Part shown: positions 33,072 to 41,507 of the stretch, one piece after another
Layout of the letters: the number at the start of each line of letters is the position of its first letter
How positions within the stretch are numbered: the first letter of the stretch is position 1
NCBI RefSeq assembly: GCF_001570405.1
Contig: NZ_BBYM01000006.1
Coordinates: forward strand, 1 to 64,000
Reading direction: 5' to 3'
Source of the DNA: Microtetraspora niveoalba
Lineage (GTDB): Bacteria; Actinomycetota; Actinomycetes; Streptosporangiales; Streptosporangiaceae
DNA: 64,000 nucleotides
The notes under the pieces: generated by a model
What the model was told of the DNA's origin: nothing
The model's input: the letters and a program-made list of their open reading frames with translations, nothing else
Database searches by the model: none
Position numbers and translations under genes: made by a program

Positions 33072-34214
33072 ATGACCGTCGACCGAATTCTGCCCACGCC
33101 GGAGTCCCGCGACCTGATCGAGCTGGTCCGCGAACTCGTCGCGAAGGAGGTCGCGCCGCGGGCGGCGGCCGACGAGGCGGCCGGACGGTTCCCCCGGGAG
33201 CTGTTCACGCTGCTGGGCTCCTCCGGACTGCTCGGCCTGCCCTACCCCGAGGAGCACGGCGGCGGCGCCCAGCCGTACGAGGTGTACCTCCAGGTGATCG
33301 AGGAACTGGCCGCCGGGTGGCTCGCGGTCGGGCTCGGCCTGTCCGTGCACACGCTGTCGTGCTTCCCCGTGGCCGCGTACGGGGACGAGGAGCAGCGGGC
33401 GGCGCTGCTGCCCGCGATGCTGGGCGGGGAGCTCCTCGGGGCGTACTGCCTGTCGGAGCCGCAGTCCGGGTCGGACGCCGCCGCCATGACGACGCGGGCG
33501 GTCGCCGACGAGGCGGGCTTCACGGTCGACGGGGTGAAGGCGTGGACGACCCACGGCGGCGTCGCCGACTTCTACACGCTCATCGCCCGCACCGGGCAGG
33601 GGATCTCGTGCTTCCACGTCCCCGCGACGGCCGAGGGCCTGTCGTTCGGCGCGCGGGAGAAGAAGATGGGCATGCGCTCCTCGCCGACCGCCCAGGTCCG
33701 GTTCGACGCCGTACGGCTCGGCCGTGACGCCCTGGTGGGCGCGGAGGGCGAGGGGTTCCGGATCGCCATGGCCGCGCTCGACGGCGGGCGGCTCGGCATC
33801 GCCGCCTGCGCGGTCGGGCTCGCCCAGGCCGCGTTCGACGCCGCCTCCGCGTACGCGCGGGAGCGGCGGCAGTTCGGCTCGCGGATCGTGGACTTCCAGG
33901 GCGTGGGCTTCATGCTCGCCGACATGGCCACCTCGATCGAGGCCGCGCGGGCCCTCTACCTGTCGGCCGCCCGGCTGCGCGACGCGGGCCGGCCGTACGG
34001 GACGCGGGCGGCGATGGCCAAGCTGTTCGCCACCGACGCCTGCATGAAGGTCACCACGGACGCCGTCCAGGTGCTCGGCGGGTACGGCTACGTGGAGGAG
34101 TTCCCGGTCGAGCGCTACATGCGTGAGGCGAAGGTCCTGCAGATCGTCGAGGGCACCAACCAGATCCAGCGCCTGGTGATCGGCCGCGCCGTCGGCAAGG
34201 GCACGGACCTGTAG
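33072..34214 (+). CDS. acyl-CoA dehydrogenase
   Basis: 380 aa flavoenzyme of beta-oxidation or branched-chain catabolism. Signatures: GLPYPEEHGGG, LGAYCLSEPQSGSDAAAMTTRA (flavin contact), GVKAWTTHGG, EKKMGMRSSPTAQVRFDAV, ALDGGRLGIAACAVGLAQAAFDAASAYARERRQFG, and VLGGYGYVEEFPVERYMREAKVLQIVEGTNQIQRLVIGR with the catalytic Glu in IVEGTNQ. The ATG follows a GGGCTGGAG-type site. Substrate length is not predictable. No CoA ligase or enoyl-CoA hydratase is adjacent. Confidence 0.93.
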   Translation: MTVDRILPTPESRDLIELVRELVAKEVAPRAAADEAAGRFPRELFTLLGSSGLLGLPYPEEHGGGAQPYEVYLQVIEELAAGWLAVGLGLSVHTLSCFPVAAYGDEEQRAALLPAMLGGELLGAYCLSEPQSGSDAAAMTTRAVADEAGFTVDGVKAWTTHGGVADFYTLIARTGQGISCFHVPATAEGLSFGAREKKMGMRSSPTAQVRFDAVRLGRDALVGAEGEGFRIAMAALDGGRLGIAACAVGLAQAAFDAASAYARERRQFGSRIVDFQGVGFMLADMATSIEAARALYLSAARLRDAGRPYGTRAAMAKLFATDACMKVTTDAVQVLGGYGYVEEFPVERYMREAKVLQIVEGTNQIQRLVIGRAVGKGTDL

Positions 34215-34373
34215 CTTCCCGGTTCACCAAGGAGAGGTGGGACCTGTGGTGAGGTCCATGCGCCCCGTGCCCGCGACGGCGGGCCCGAGGACGCCTCGGG
34301 CGGGATCGTGCCCGCAGGCCGGCCCCGGTGCGCCGATGGTGGCGTTCCGCCTGCCTGCCATGCCGGTGCGGCG

Positions 34374-35183
34374 ATGAGGGGCCCGGCGCATCCGCTGGCC
34401 GAGGTGCTGGACGCGGCCGGCGACGGCGTGTTCCCGGATCCGGACGGCACGGTGCGGATCCTGGGCCAGCCGAACGCGCGGGACTGCGGGGTGATCGCCT
34501 TCACCGCGCACACCCTCGTCTTCGCGGACGTGGATCCCGCGTGGGCGCGCGGCCTGCTGCCGGAGGACGATCTGTCCGCGCCGCTGAACCCGCCGTTCCT
34601 CGGCGCCCTGGAGGAGCGGACCGGGCGCAGGGTGAACAACGTCGACATGCTCATGGTCGCCGGGCCGCTTCCCGGCCCGCCTCCCGTGCCGCTCGTCGAG
34701 ATCGTCGATCGGGCCCATCCCCGGGTACGCCGTGCCCTGCGGCACCGGGACGGGGTGCGGGTGTGGCGGGCGGACGGCGGGATCGTGATGCTGGGCCGGG
34801 GCGTGGCGGGCCGCTGGGAGATCGCGGTGGAGGTCGACCCCGGCCACCGGGGACGGGGGCTCGGGGCGGCGCTGGCCCGCGCCGGACGGCACCTGCTCGG
34901 TGCCGGCGAAGGGGAGGAACCGGCTGAGGCGCCGGGCGTCGGTCATGGTGCGGGCTCGGGTGTCGGTCGGGTCGAGGAGCCGGGCGCCGGGCGTGGTGAG
35001 GAGCCCGGGGGAGGCCGCTCCGCCGGCCGGCGTGAAGCGCGGGTGGTGTGGGCGCAGATCGCGCCCGGGAACGCGGCGAGCGTCCGGGCCTTCCTGGCCG
35101 CCGGGTTCACCCCGGTCGGAGCCGAGGCCCTGTTCCTCCCGCCCCCGCCGAGCGGGCAGGCGGCGTCGCCGTCCGGACGGTAG
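34374..35183 (+). CDS. GNAT-family acetyltransferase with internal low-complexity insert
   Basis: 269 aa. The C-terminal half is GNAT-like: VMLGRGVAGRWEIAVEVDPGHRGRGLGAALARAGRHLL holds the acetyl-CoA loop (RGRGLG), and VVWAQIAPGNAASVRAFLAAGFTPVG is the later motif. Between them (about residues 177-222, bases 34902-35040) lies a Gly/Glu/Pro insert with repeated EEPGAGRG-like units that ordinary GNATs lack. The N-terminal 120 residues (LGQPNARDCGVIAFTAHTLVFADVDPAWARGLL) are of unknown role. The start is uncertain: there is no ribosome site at ATG 34374, and a GTG-initiated extension to 34308 exists. Confidence 0.75.
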   Translation: MRGPAHPLAEVLDAAGDGVFPDPDGTVRILGQPNARDCGVIAFTAHTLVFADVDPAWARGLLPEDDLSAPLNPPFLGALEERTGRRVNNVDMLMVAGPLPGPPPVPLVEIVDRAHPRVRRALRHRDGVRVWRADGGIVMLGRGVAGRWEIAVEVDPGHRGRGLGAALARAGRHLLGAGEGEEPAEAPGVGHGAGSGVGRVEEPGAGRGEEPGGGRSAGRREARVVWAQIAPGNAASVRAFLAAGFTPVGAEALFLPPPPSGQAASPSGR

Positions 35184-35228
35184 TCCCGGTGTGTCCCGCG
35201 CCCGATGCCCGGGGGCGCGGGTGGCCCG

Positions 35229-35335
35229 ATGAGCCGCCGCGCAGGCGCTCACATGCCTGACGCGACGGGCACCGCGCCTCCTTCCCGGTCTGGATGCCTG
35301 CGGGTGACCGGATGAGCCGCCGCCCGTGCGCTCAC
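35229..35335. repeat. imperfect 25-bp direct repeat in intergenic gap
   Basis: GATGAGCCGCCGC followed within 4-7 nt by GCTCAC occurs at about 35229 and again at about 35311, 82 bp apart, in the gap between the GNAT and DUF4291 genes. No function is evident. Confidence 0.35.
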
Positions 35336-35373
35336 CCGTCGCGCGTGGCGGCTCCTTCCGGGGCCGTACGCGG

Positions 35374-35970
35374 TCAGGCGGGGTCGTCCGGGGTGGCGCC
35401 GACGGCGCGCGCGAGGGGCGCGGGCAGGGGATAGGGGCGCTCGGCCGGGAGCAGGCCGGCCACGTCCCGCCCGTCCCTGAGGGCGGCGTGGATGTCGCGG
35501 ACGCGGCCGGTGACGTCGGTGATCCCCACGATCCACTCGTCCACGTAGCGGTCGGCCGCCTCCCCGGACAGGCCGATCTGGATGGAGCGGTGCGGCAGGG
35601 GGGTGTGGTGCGGGTCCCGCTCGGGGTCCCACTGGATGCGTACGGGGCTGCGCCGGAGCCGCTCCGCCCACGCCTCACGGTCGGCGCCGTCGTGGTGGCT
35701 GAGGCAGGCGTGCCCGAGCGCCCACTCGAACCCCTCGCGGGAGACGTCGATCGCCAGCACGCGGGTCTGCCCCGGCTTCGCGGCCCAGCCGCAGCGGTAC
35801 ATCATCCAGAGGAACGACGGCTTGATCCACGTCATGCGCTCGCGCTTGAACGGTGGGACGAACCGCCCGGCGGCGACGGCGGGCCCGGCGATCGCCGGGT
35901 CGTACGCCTGGTAGACGGTGACGGACTCCTCCGTGTAGGCGGCGCGGATCTGCCGGTAGGGCGTGCTCAT
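35374..35970 (-). CDS. DUF4291 family protein
   Basis: 198 aa from ATG 35970. It matches the DUF4291 family: YRQIRAAYTEESVTVYQAYDPAIA, FVPPFKRERMTWIKPSFLWMMYRCGWA, LAIDVSREGFEWALGHACLSH, VRIQWDPERDPHHTPLPHRSIQIGL and RYVDEWIVGITDVT. These are soluble proteins of unknown role found widely in bacteria and fungi. The longer open frame upstream of 35970 lacks family sequence and overlaps the promoter of the divergent kinase gene. Confidence 0.85.
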   Translation of the reverse strand: MSTPYRQIRAAYTEESVTVYQAYDPAIAGPAVAAGRFVPPFKRERMTWIKPSFLWMMYRCGWAAKPGQTRVLAIDVSREGFEWALGHACLSHHDGADREAWAERLRRSPVRIQWDPERDPHHTPLPHRSIQIGLSGEAADRYVDEWIVGITDVTGRVRDIHAALRDGRDVAGLLPAERPYPLPAPLARAVGATPDDPA

Positions 35971-36172
35971 GACGTTCAGGGTCGCGAACCCGCCCGTTCC
36001 GCCGCAATCGCATTTCCCTCGGAACGCCACACGTGCCGCATAGAGGACGACGGTCGCGGGCGGTGGGAACGGCCCGGGTATGGGGGTAGGGACGCGGAGT
36101 GTCGAGAAGGCGCCGCTCCGCTCCGTGAAACGACCTCTTGGCCCGTCGTGGGCGGCGTAGCACCATCGGTGC

Positions 36173-39100
36173 ATGGCGGCCCTGGCTCCCGGCGACCCGC
36201 GCCGGATCGGTGAGTACTGGCTCGCCGGGCGGCTCGGCGAGGGCGGCCAGGGAGTCGTCTACGAGGCGTACGACGCGGAGGGCCGCCGGGTGGCCGTCAA
36301 GGTGCTGCGCGCCGACGACGGAGCCGGCACGCGGGTCAGGTTCGCCAAGGAGGCCGCCGCCGCGCGCCGGGTCGCGCCGTTCTGCACCGCCAGGGTGATC
36401 GAGGCCGACCTCGACGCGCCCATGCCGTACATCGTCAGCGAGTACGTGGGCGGGCCGAGCCTGCGGCGGGCCGTCGAGTTGGACGGTCCGTACGAGGGCG
36501 ACCGCCTCTACCGGCTGGCGACCGGCGTGGCGACCGCGCTCGCGGCCATCCACCAGGCGTCCGTCATCCACCGCGACCTCAAGCCGGACAACGTGCTCAT
36601 CGGGCCGGACGGGCCGCGGGTGATCGACTTCGGGATCGCCCGCACCCGCGAGATGTCCCTCACGACCACAGGGCACGTGGCGGGGACCCCGGCGTTCATG
36701 GCCCCGGAGAGCGTCCTCGGGAGGCGCGCCGGGCCGGAGGTGGACGTCTGGGCGTGGGGCGCCGTCACCGTGTTCGCCGCGACCGGGCGGGAGCCGTTCG
36801 GCGGCGGCGACGGCGTCGCCGCGCTCTTCCACGGGATCCTGGCCGCCGAACCGGACCTCTCCCTGATCAAGGAGCCGCTGCGCGGCCTGGTCGCCGCGGC
36901 GATGGCCAAGGACCCCGGCGACCGCCCGACCGCCCGCGCGCTCCTGCTCGGCCTGGTGGGGGGCGGCGACGAGCTGGCGCCCCTGCTCGCGGCGGGCACC
37001 CGTACGGCGGAGCCGGTCCGGCCCCCGGCGGGCGCCTCCCCGCCGTCGCTCGCGACGCTGGCCGAGGACGCCTACGCCGGGCTGTCCCCGGTGGACCGGG
37101 CGCTGGTGCCGCGGGTCCTGCTCCGCATGATCACGCCGGGGGAGGGCGACGACGACCTGCCGAGGAAGGTCCACGCCGACGACCTGCTCGACGGCGTGGT
37201 CGGCCCGGCGACCGCGGAGCGGGTGCTCTCCGCGTTCGCCCGGATGGACCTGGTGGCCCGGGAGGGCGGCGCGGTGTCCCTCGCGAACGAGGCGCTGCCC
37301 CGGGCCTGGCCGCGGTTGCGCGAGTGGCTCGACGCGGACCGGGACGGCCTGCGCGTCCACCGCCGGCTCGGCGAGGCGGCGGCGCTGTGGGACGGCCACG
37401 GCCGCCGCCCCGGCGACCTCTACCAGGGCACGGCGCTGGAGGCGGCGGTCGCCTGGGCCGCCACCGGACGCCGCCACGCCACGCCCAACCTGCTGGAGAG
37501 CGCCTTCCTCGACGCCTCGCTCGCGCTGGGCCGGGTGCGCGCCCGCCGCAGACGGCAGCTCACCGGAGCGCTCGCCGCGCTGCTCGTCCTCGTGCTGGCC
37601 TCGGCCGTCGTCGCGGTGGCGCAGGGGGCGGCGGCCGCCCGGCAGCGCGACGTCGCCGCCGCCCGGCAGACGGCCGCGCGCGCCGACTCGCTGCGGTCGT
37701 CCGACCCGGCCAGGGCGATGCTGCTGAGCGTCGCCGCCTGGCGGCTCGCCCCGGTGTCCGAGGCGCGGGCCGCGCTGTACGGCTCGCTCGCCCAGCGCGA
37801 GCGCGGCGTGTCCGCGCCGCCGAAGGTGACGGCGGAGGCCCGGTTCTCCCTCAGCGGCGACGGCCTGGCCCTCGCCGTCGTGGACCAGGGCCGGGCGGTG
37901 CTGTGGGACGTGGCGGCGGGCAGGGAGCGCGGCGCGGTCTCCGGGGTGGGCCGTGCCGTACGGGAGGTGGCGCTGAGCCGGGACGGCAGGTGGCTCGCGG
38001 TCGCCGGGGAGCGGTCGGTGCGCGTCTGGGACCTGCCGTCGGGGCGGCCCGCCGGGCCGGAGATCGCCCAGGCGGCGCGGTGGCTGGAGTTCTCCCCGAG
38101 CGGCCGCCTGCTCGCCCTGGTGACCGACGGCGGCCGCTGGCAGGTCTGGGACGCGGCCGGCGGCGCCCGGCTGATCGACCGTCCGGCGCCCGGGGCCGAG
38201 GCCGTCGCGGTGTCGTACGACGACCGGCTGGCGGCGCCGATGCTGGACGGCGACCGCTTCGAGCTGTGGGACCTGACGACGGGGAGGCGGCTGCGCGCAC
38301 CGGGCGGAGGGCGCGCGGTCTGGGTCGCCTTCGGCCCCGACCGTCGGACCCTGGCGGTCAGCGCGGGCCCCGACGTCGTCTTCTGGGACCTTTCGGCCGG
38401 GGCCCGGCGCGGAGCGCGGCTGGAGGGCGCGGGGGCGGTCTGGCTGGCGTTCGGCGCCGGCGGGCGTTTCGTCGTCACCTATGACAAGAGGAGCGTCGGG
38501 CTGTGGTCGTCCGCGGGTGTGTCGCTCCTGCGCTATCCCCTGGCCGACACGTCCGGCATGCCGTCCGCCCGGATCGGCCAGGACGGCCGCACCCTCAGCT
38601 ACCTCCTCGGAGGAGGGGCGGTCGCCGTGCTGGACGTGGACGTCGGCGCCCCGCCGCAGCGGATCGCCCCGGAGATCCGCACGGTCGCCCTCAGCGGCGA
38701 CGCACGGCTCGCCGCCGTGCAGACCGCGACCTCCCTGGAGCTGTGGGACGTGGCCGCGGGGCGTCCCGCGGGCGCCCCGCTGGACTCCCCGGCCGCCACC
38801 GCGCTCGCGTTCAGCCCGGACGGGCGGCTCCTCGCCGTGGGCGCGGAGGACCCTCCGGTCCTCACCCTGTGGGACGTGGCCCGGCGGACGCGGCTGGCCG
38901 CGCTTCCCCTGGCGGACGTGAGCTGGGTGGGCGGGCTGGCCTTCAGCCCCGACGGGCGGACGCTCGCGGTCAGCCCGTCGGACGGCAGCTTCGAGCGGGT
39001 GCAGCTCTGGGACGTGGCCTCGCGCCGGAGGGTGGCCGTCCTCGCACACGAGGGCGGCGACGTCATGGCGTTCCGGCCGGACGGAGGCGCCCTGGCCGTG

Positions 39101-39631
39101 GGAGGGCTCGGGAACGCGCTCGTCGAGCTGCCCGGCGGGCGGGTCTGGGACCGGCCCTTCGGGCCGAGTGACGACGGCGTGCGCTCGGTGGCGTTCAGCC
39201 CGGACGGCCGCACCGTCGCGACCGGGTTCAGCAAGCTCGGCGTGGACCTGTGGGACGCCTCGACCCGCCGCAGGACCGGCCACCTCGCGCCGCTTCAGGG
39301 GCGCCTCGACGACGTGGTCGCGCTGGCCTTCTCCCCGGACGGCCGGCTGCTGGCCACCGGAGGGGCGAGCGGCAGCGTGCGCCTGTGGGACGTGGCGGCG
39401 CGGCTGCCGCTCGGCCAGCCGTACACGGCGCACACGGGGCAGGTGGCGGCCCTCGCGTTCGGGCCGGGCGGGCGCGATCTCCACAGCCTGGGCTGGGACG
39501 GAACGCTCCAGCGCTATCCCGTCGATCCCGAACGGGCCGCCGCGGCGGTCTGCGCGCGTGTCGGGGCGACGTTGTCAGAGGACGAGTGGCGAGGCCTCAT
39601 CCCCGAGGCGTCCTATCGAAAGGTGTGCTGA
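36173..39631 (+). CDS. membrane serine/threonine kinase with STAND-like middle region and WD40 propellers
   Basis: 1152 aa. Residues 14-265: Hanks-type kinase with Gly loop LGEGGQGVVY, Lys43, HRDLKPDN (Asp135), DFG (152-154), and MAPES. Residues ~295-455 match the winged-helix/helical part of nSTAND1-type proteins (YAGLSPVDRALVPRVLLRMITPGEGDDDLPRKV, ANEALPRAWPRLREWLDADRDGLRVHRRLGEAA), but no P-loop NTPase precedes it; the kinase occupies that place. Residues 464-486 are one membrane span. From ~540 there are about twelve or thirteen WD40-type repeats (VWDLPSG, LWDVAAG, LWDVASR, LWDVAAR), enough for two propellers. The kinase faces the cytosol and the propellers the outside. A charged-repeat protein gene begins 1 nt after the stop. 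Confidence 0.9.
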   Translation: MAALAPGDPRRIGEYWLAGRLGEGGQGVVYEAYDAEGRRVAVKVLRADDGAGTRVRFAKEAAAARRVAPFCTARVIEADLDAPMPYIVSEYVGGPSLRRAVELDGPYEGDRLYRLATGVATALAAIHQASVIHRDLKPDNVLIGPDGPRVIDFGIARTREMSLTTTGHVAGTPAFMAPESVLGRRAGPEVDVWAWGAVTVFAATGREPFGGGDGVAALFHGILAAEPDLSLIKEPLRGLVAAAMAKDPGDRPTARALLLGLVGGGDELAPLLAAGTRTAEPVRPPAGASPPSLATLAEDAYAGLSPVDRALVPRVLLRMITPGEGDDDLPRKVHADDLLDGVVGPATAERVLSAFARMDLVAREGGAVSLANEALPRAWPRLREWLDADRDGLRVHRRLGEAAALWDGHGRRPGDLYQGTALEAAVAWAATGRRHATPNLLESAFLDASLALGRVRARRRRQLTGALAALLVLVLASAVVAVAQGAAAARQRDVAAARQTAARADSLRSSDPARAMLLSVAAWRLAPVSEARAALYGSLAQRERGVSAPPKVTAEARFSLSGDGLALAVVDQGRAVLWDVAAGRERGAVSGVGRAVREVALSRDGRWLAVAGERSVRVWDLPSGRPAGPEIAQAARWLEFSPSGRLLALVTDGGRWQVWDAAGGARLIDRPAPGAEAVAVSYDDRLAAPMLDGDRFELWDLTTGRRLRAPGGGRAVWVAFGPDRRTLAVSAGPDVVFWDLSAGARRGARLEGAGAVWLAFGAGGRFVVTYDKRSVGLWSSAGVSLLRYPLADTSGMPSARIGQDGRTLSYLLGGGAVAVLDVDVGAPPQRIAPEIRTVALSGDARLAAVQTATSLELWDVAAGRPAGAPLDSPAATALAFSPDGRLLAVGAEDPPVLTLWDVARRTRLAALPLADVSWVGGLAFSPDGRTLAVSPSDGSFERVQLWDVASRRRVAVLAHEGGDVMAFRPDGGALAVGGLGNALVELPGGRVWDRPFGPSDDGVRSVAFSPDGRTVATGFSKLGVDLWDASTRRRTGHLAPLQGRLDDVVALAFSPDGRLLATGGASGSVRLWDVAARLPLGQPYTAHTGQVAALAFGPGGRDLHSLGWDGTLQRYPVDPERAAAAVCARVGATLSEDEWRGLIPEASYRKVC

Positions 39632-39632
39632 C

Positions 39633-40943
39633 GTGCTGCGACTTCTCCATCTCCTCGGGCTCTTCGGGCTCGCGCGCCTGTCCGGCGGCCGCGCCGTCCC
39701 CCCGCGCGACGACAGCGGCGGCGACGGCGGCGGTGGCGGTGGCGACGGCGGTGGCGACGGCGAGCGGGCGCCCGCGTCCGTCGAGTACGCCGAGGTCACG
39801 CCGGACCCCGTGGTGCTCGACCGGGAGTCGCGGACTCCGGTCCAGATCGGCGTCGTGACCAGCGGATCGGACGGCGCCAGGCCGTACGGCGTGCTGGAGG
39901 GCCCGGACGGATCGCGCGCCGAGCTGGAGTTCGACCGGTCCGACGCCGGGCCGTACGAGGAGGGCTGGCGGGCGGAGCACGTCTTCCCGCCGCGCACCCC
40001 GCGCGGGATCTGGCGGGCGGTCATCGGGTACGGCGAGGACGTCCACGAGCTGGAGTTCTCGGTCGAGGACGTGGAGGAGCGGGACCCCTCCGCGATCGTG
40101 GACTTCCAGGTCGCCCCCGACCCGGTGGAGGAGGGCGCCCCGATCACGCTCACCGGCGTCCTGAAGGCCGAACGGCCCCGCTGGGGCGAGCGGGAGCGGT
40201 CCGAGGAGCGGGAGCGGTCCGAGGAGCGGGAGCGGTCCGAGGAGCGGGAGGCCGAGCGGGAGGAGCGGGAGCGGTCCGAAGGGCGCGGTTCCGGGGAGGA
40301 ACCGCGTGCGGAGCACCGGAACCCGTGGGAGCGGCCCGAGAGGCGCCGGATCGGGCGGGACCGGCCCGAGGAGCACCGGGTCGTGTTGTCCTTCCGGCCC
40401 GAGGACTCCCTGTCCTGGAGCGAGATCGCGGAGGTCCGGGTCGGCGACCACGGCGAGTTCGCCTGCACGCTCGACGCGTGGGAGCCGGGGTGGTGGCGCG
40501 CGGAGTACCTCGGGACGGCCCGCTGGTCCGACGGCTTCCGCCCCCTCCGGGGCACGCGGAGCGCGGCCGTCCACTCGGCCGTGCGCAGCGGGCCCAAGAT
40601 GCGCTCGCGGTTCTCCGGCTACGCCGCGCTGCCGTCGTCCACGTCCGCGGGGAAGCTCGTGAAGCACACGGGGAGGCTCACCCACGAGACCCCGCTCGAC
40701 CCGCCGCCGGGCGTCGAGTGGGTGGCCGCGTCGTCGAGGGAGGTGACGTTCTGGTTCCGGCCCACGGGCGGCTCGTGGTCGTCGGCGCCCGTCGGCAGGG
40801 CGACGACCACCAACAACGGAGCCTTCACCAAGAAGCTCCCCGCCTCCAGGTCCGGCGAGTGGCAGGTGCGGTACAGCGGCCAGAGCGGCGACCTGAAGGC
40901 CGCCCCGAAGAGCCGCACCGTGCGGGTGAGGACGAGCGGGTGA
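39633..40943 (+). CDS. protein coupled to the kinase, with beta domains and a charged repeat
   Basis: 436 aa from GTG 39633, 1 nt after the kinase TGA, so translation is probably coupled. The N-terminus (LRLLHLLGLFGLARLSGG) is a weak export signal, then an Asp/Gly-rich stretch. Residues ~50-180 look like an immunoglobulin-like beta domain (VEYAEVTPDPVVLDRESRTPVQIGVVT). An Arg/Glu block (about 185-240) follows, encoded by 18-bp tandem repeats and probably helical. Then come two further beta domains (VLSFRPEDSLSWSEIAEVRVGDHGEFACTLDAWEPGWWRAEYLG; VTFWFRPTGGSWSSAPVG...GEWQVRYSG). If exported it would meet the kinase's extracellular WD40 part. Function unknown; ligand or partner of the sensor is my inference. 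Confidence 0.75.
   Translation: MLRLLHLLGLFGLARLSGGRAVPPRDDSGGDGGGGGGDGGGDGERAPASVEYAEVTPDPVVLDRESRTPVQIGVVTSGSDGARPYGVLEGPDGSRAELEFDRSDAGPYEEGWRAEHVFPPRTPRGIWRAVIGYGEDVHELEFSVEDVEERDPSAIVDFQVAPDPVEEGAPITLTGVLKAERPRWGERERSEERERSEERERSEEREAEREERERSEGRGSGEEPRAEHRNPWERPERRRIGRDRPEEHRVVLSFRPEDSLSWSEIAEVRVGDHGEFACTLDAWEPGWWRAEYLGTARWSDGFRPLRGTRSAAVHSAVRSGPKMRSRFSGYAALPSSTSAGKLVKHTGRLTHETPLDPPPGVEWVAASSREVTFWFRPTGGSWSSAPVGRATTTNNGAFTKKLPASRSGEWQVRYSGQSGDLKAAPKSRTVRVRTSG
40191..40244 (+). repeat. three perfect 18-bp tandem repeats inside a CDS
   Basis: CGGGAGCGGTCCGAGGAG occurs three times without change (40191-40208, 40209-40226, 40227-40244), encoding RERSEE units. Degenerate copies continue to about 40286. 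The perfect copies indicate recent slippage, so length variation between strains is likely. Confidence 0.9.
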
Positions 40944-41003
40944 GGACAAACTGACACCATTCGGCGGCACCCGGCACGCCGATACGGCGCTACCGTTTCA
41001 GGG

Positions 41004-41477
41004 GTGGAGGAGATCGATCGCCGCATCGTGTCGTTGCTGGCCCATGACGGCCGGATGAGCTTCACCGACCTGGCCAAGGAGACGGGGCTGTCGGTGTCGG
41101 CCGTGCACCAGCGGGTGCGGCGGCTGGAGAAACGCGGCGTGATCCGCGGCTACGCGGCGCTGGTCGACTACGACGAGATCGGCCTCCCGCTCACCGCGTT
41201 CATCTCGATCAAGCCGATCGACCCGGCGGCGCCGGACGACGCGCCGATCAGGCTGAGCCACCTCACGGAGATCGAGGCGTGCCACAGCGTGGCGGGGGAC
41301 GAGAGCTACATCCTGAAGGTGCGGGTGGCCTCGCCCATCGCCCTCGAGGAGCTGCTGCAGCAGATCCGCGCCTCGGCCAACGTGAGCACCCGGACCACGA
41401 TCGTGCTGAGCACGCCGTACGACTACCGGACGCCGGACATCGAGCCGGGCCGGGCCGGGGAGGACGCCGAGCGCTGA
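41004..41477 (+). CDS. Lrp/AsnC-family regulator
   Basis: 157 aa. N-terminal AsnC helix-turn-helix (EEIDRRIVSLLAHDGRMSFTDLAKETGLSVSAVHQRVRRLEKRGVIRGYAALVDYDEIG) and C-terminal RAM ligand-binding domain (LTAFISIKPID, LTEIEACHSVAGDESYILKVRVASPIALEELLQQIRASANVSTRTTIVLSTPYDYR). It likely senses an amino acid. TACCGT (40991-40996) lies 7 nt before the GTG, a leaderless pattern. Target genes cannot be assigned; its only same-strand neighbour is the kinase operon, and the next gene converges. Confidence 0.93.
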   Translation: MEEIDRRIVSLLAHDGRMSFTDLAKETGLSVSAVHQRVRRLEKRGVIRGYAALVDYDEIGLPLTAFISIKPIDPAAPDDAPIRLSHLTEIEACHSVAGDESYILKVRVASPIALEELLQQIRASANVSTRTTIVLSTPYDYRTPDIEPGRAGEDAER

Positions 41478-41507
41478 CGCGGCGGCGCGGCCCCGGCCCC
41501 GGCGCGG

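Noticed and set aside
38387-38400. GGGACCTTTCGGCC, resembling a DosR half-consensus
   Set aside because: It lies inside the WD40 coding region, encoding part of an ordinary WDLS repeat, with no promoter nearby.
35675-39484. 1269-codon open frame opposite the kinase/WD40 gene
   Set aside because: Low-complexity translation with no motif, antisense to an unambiguous kinase with intact catalytic residues.
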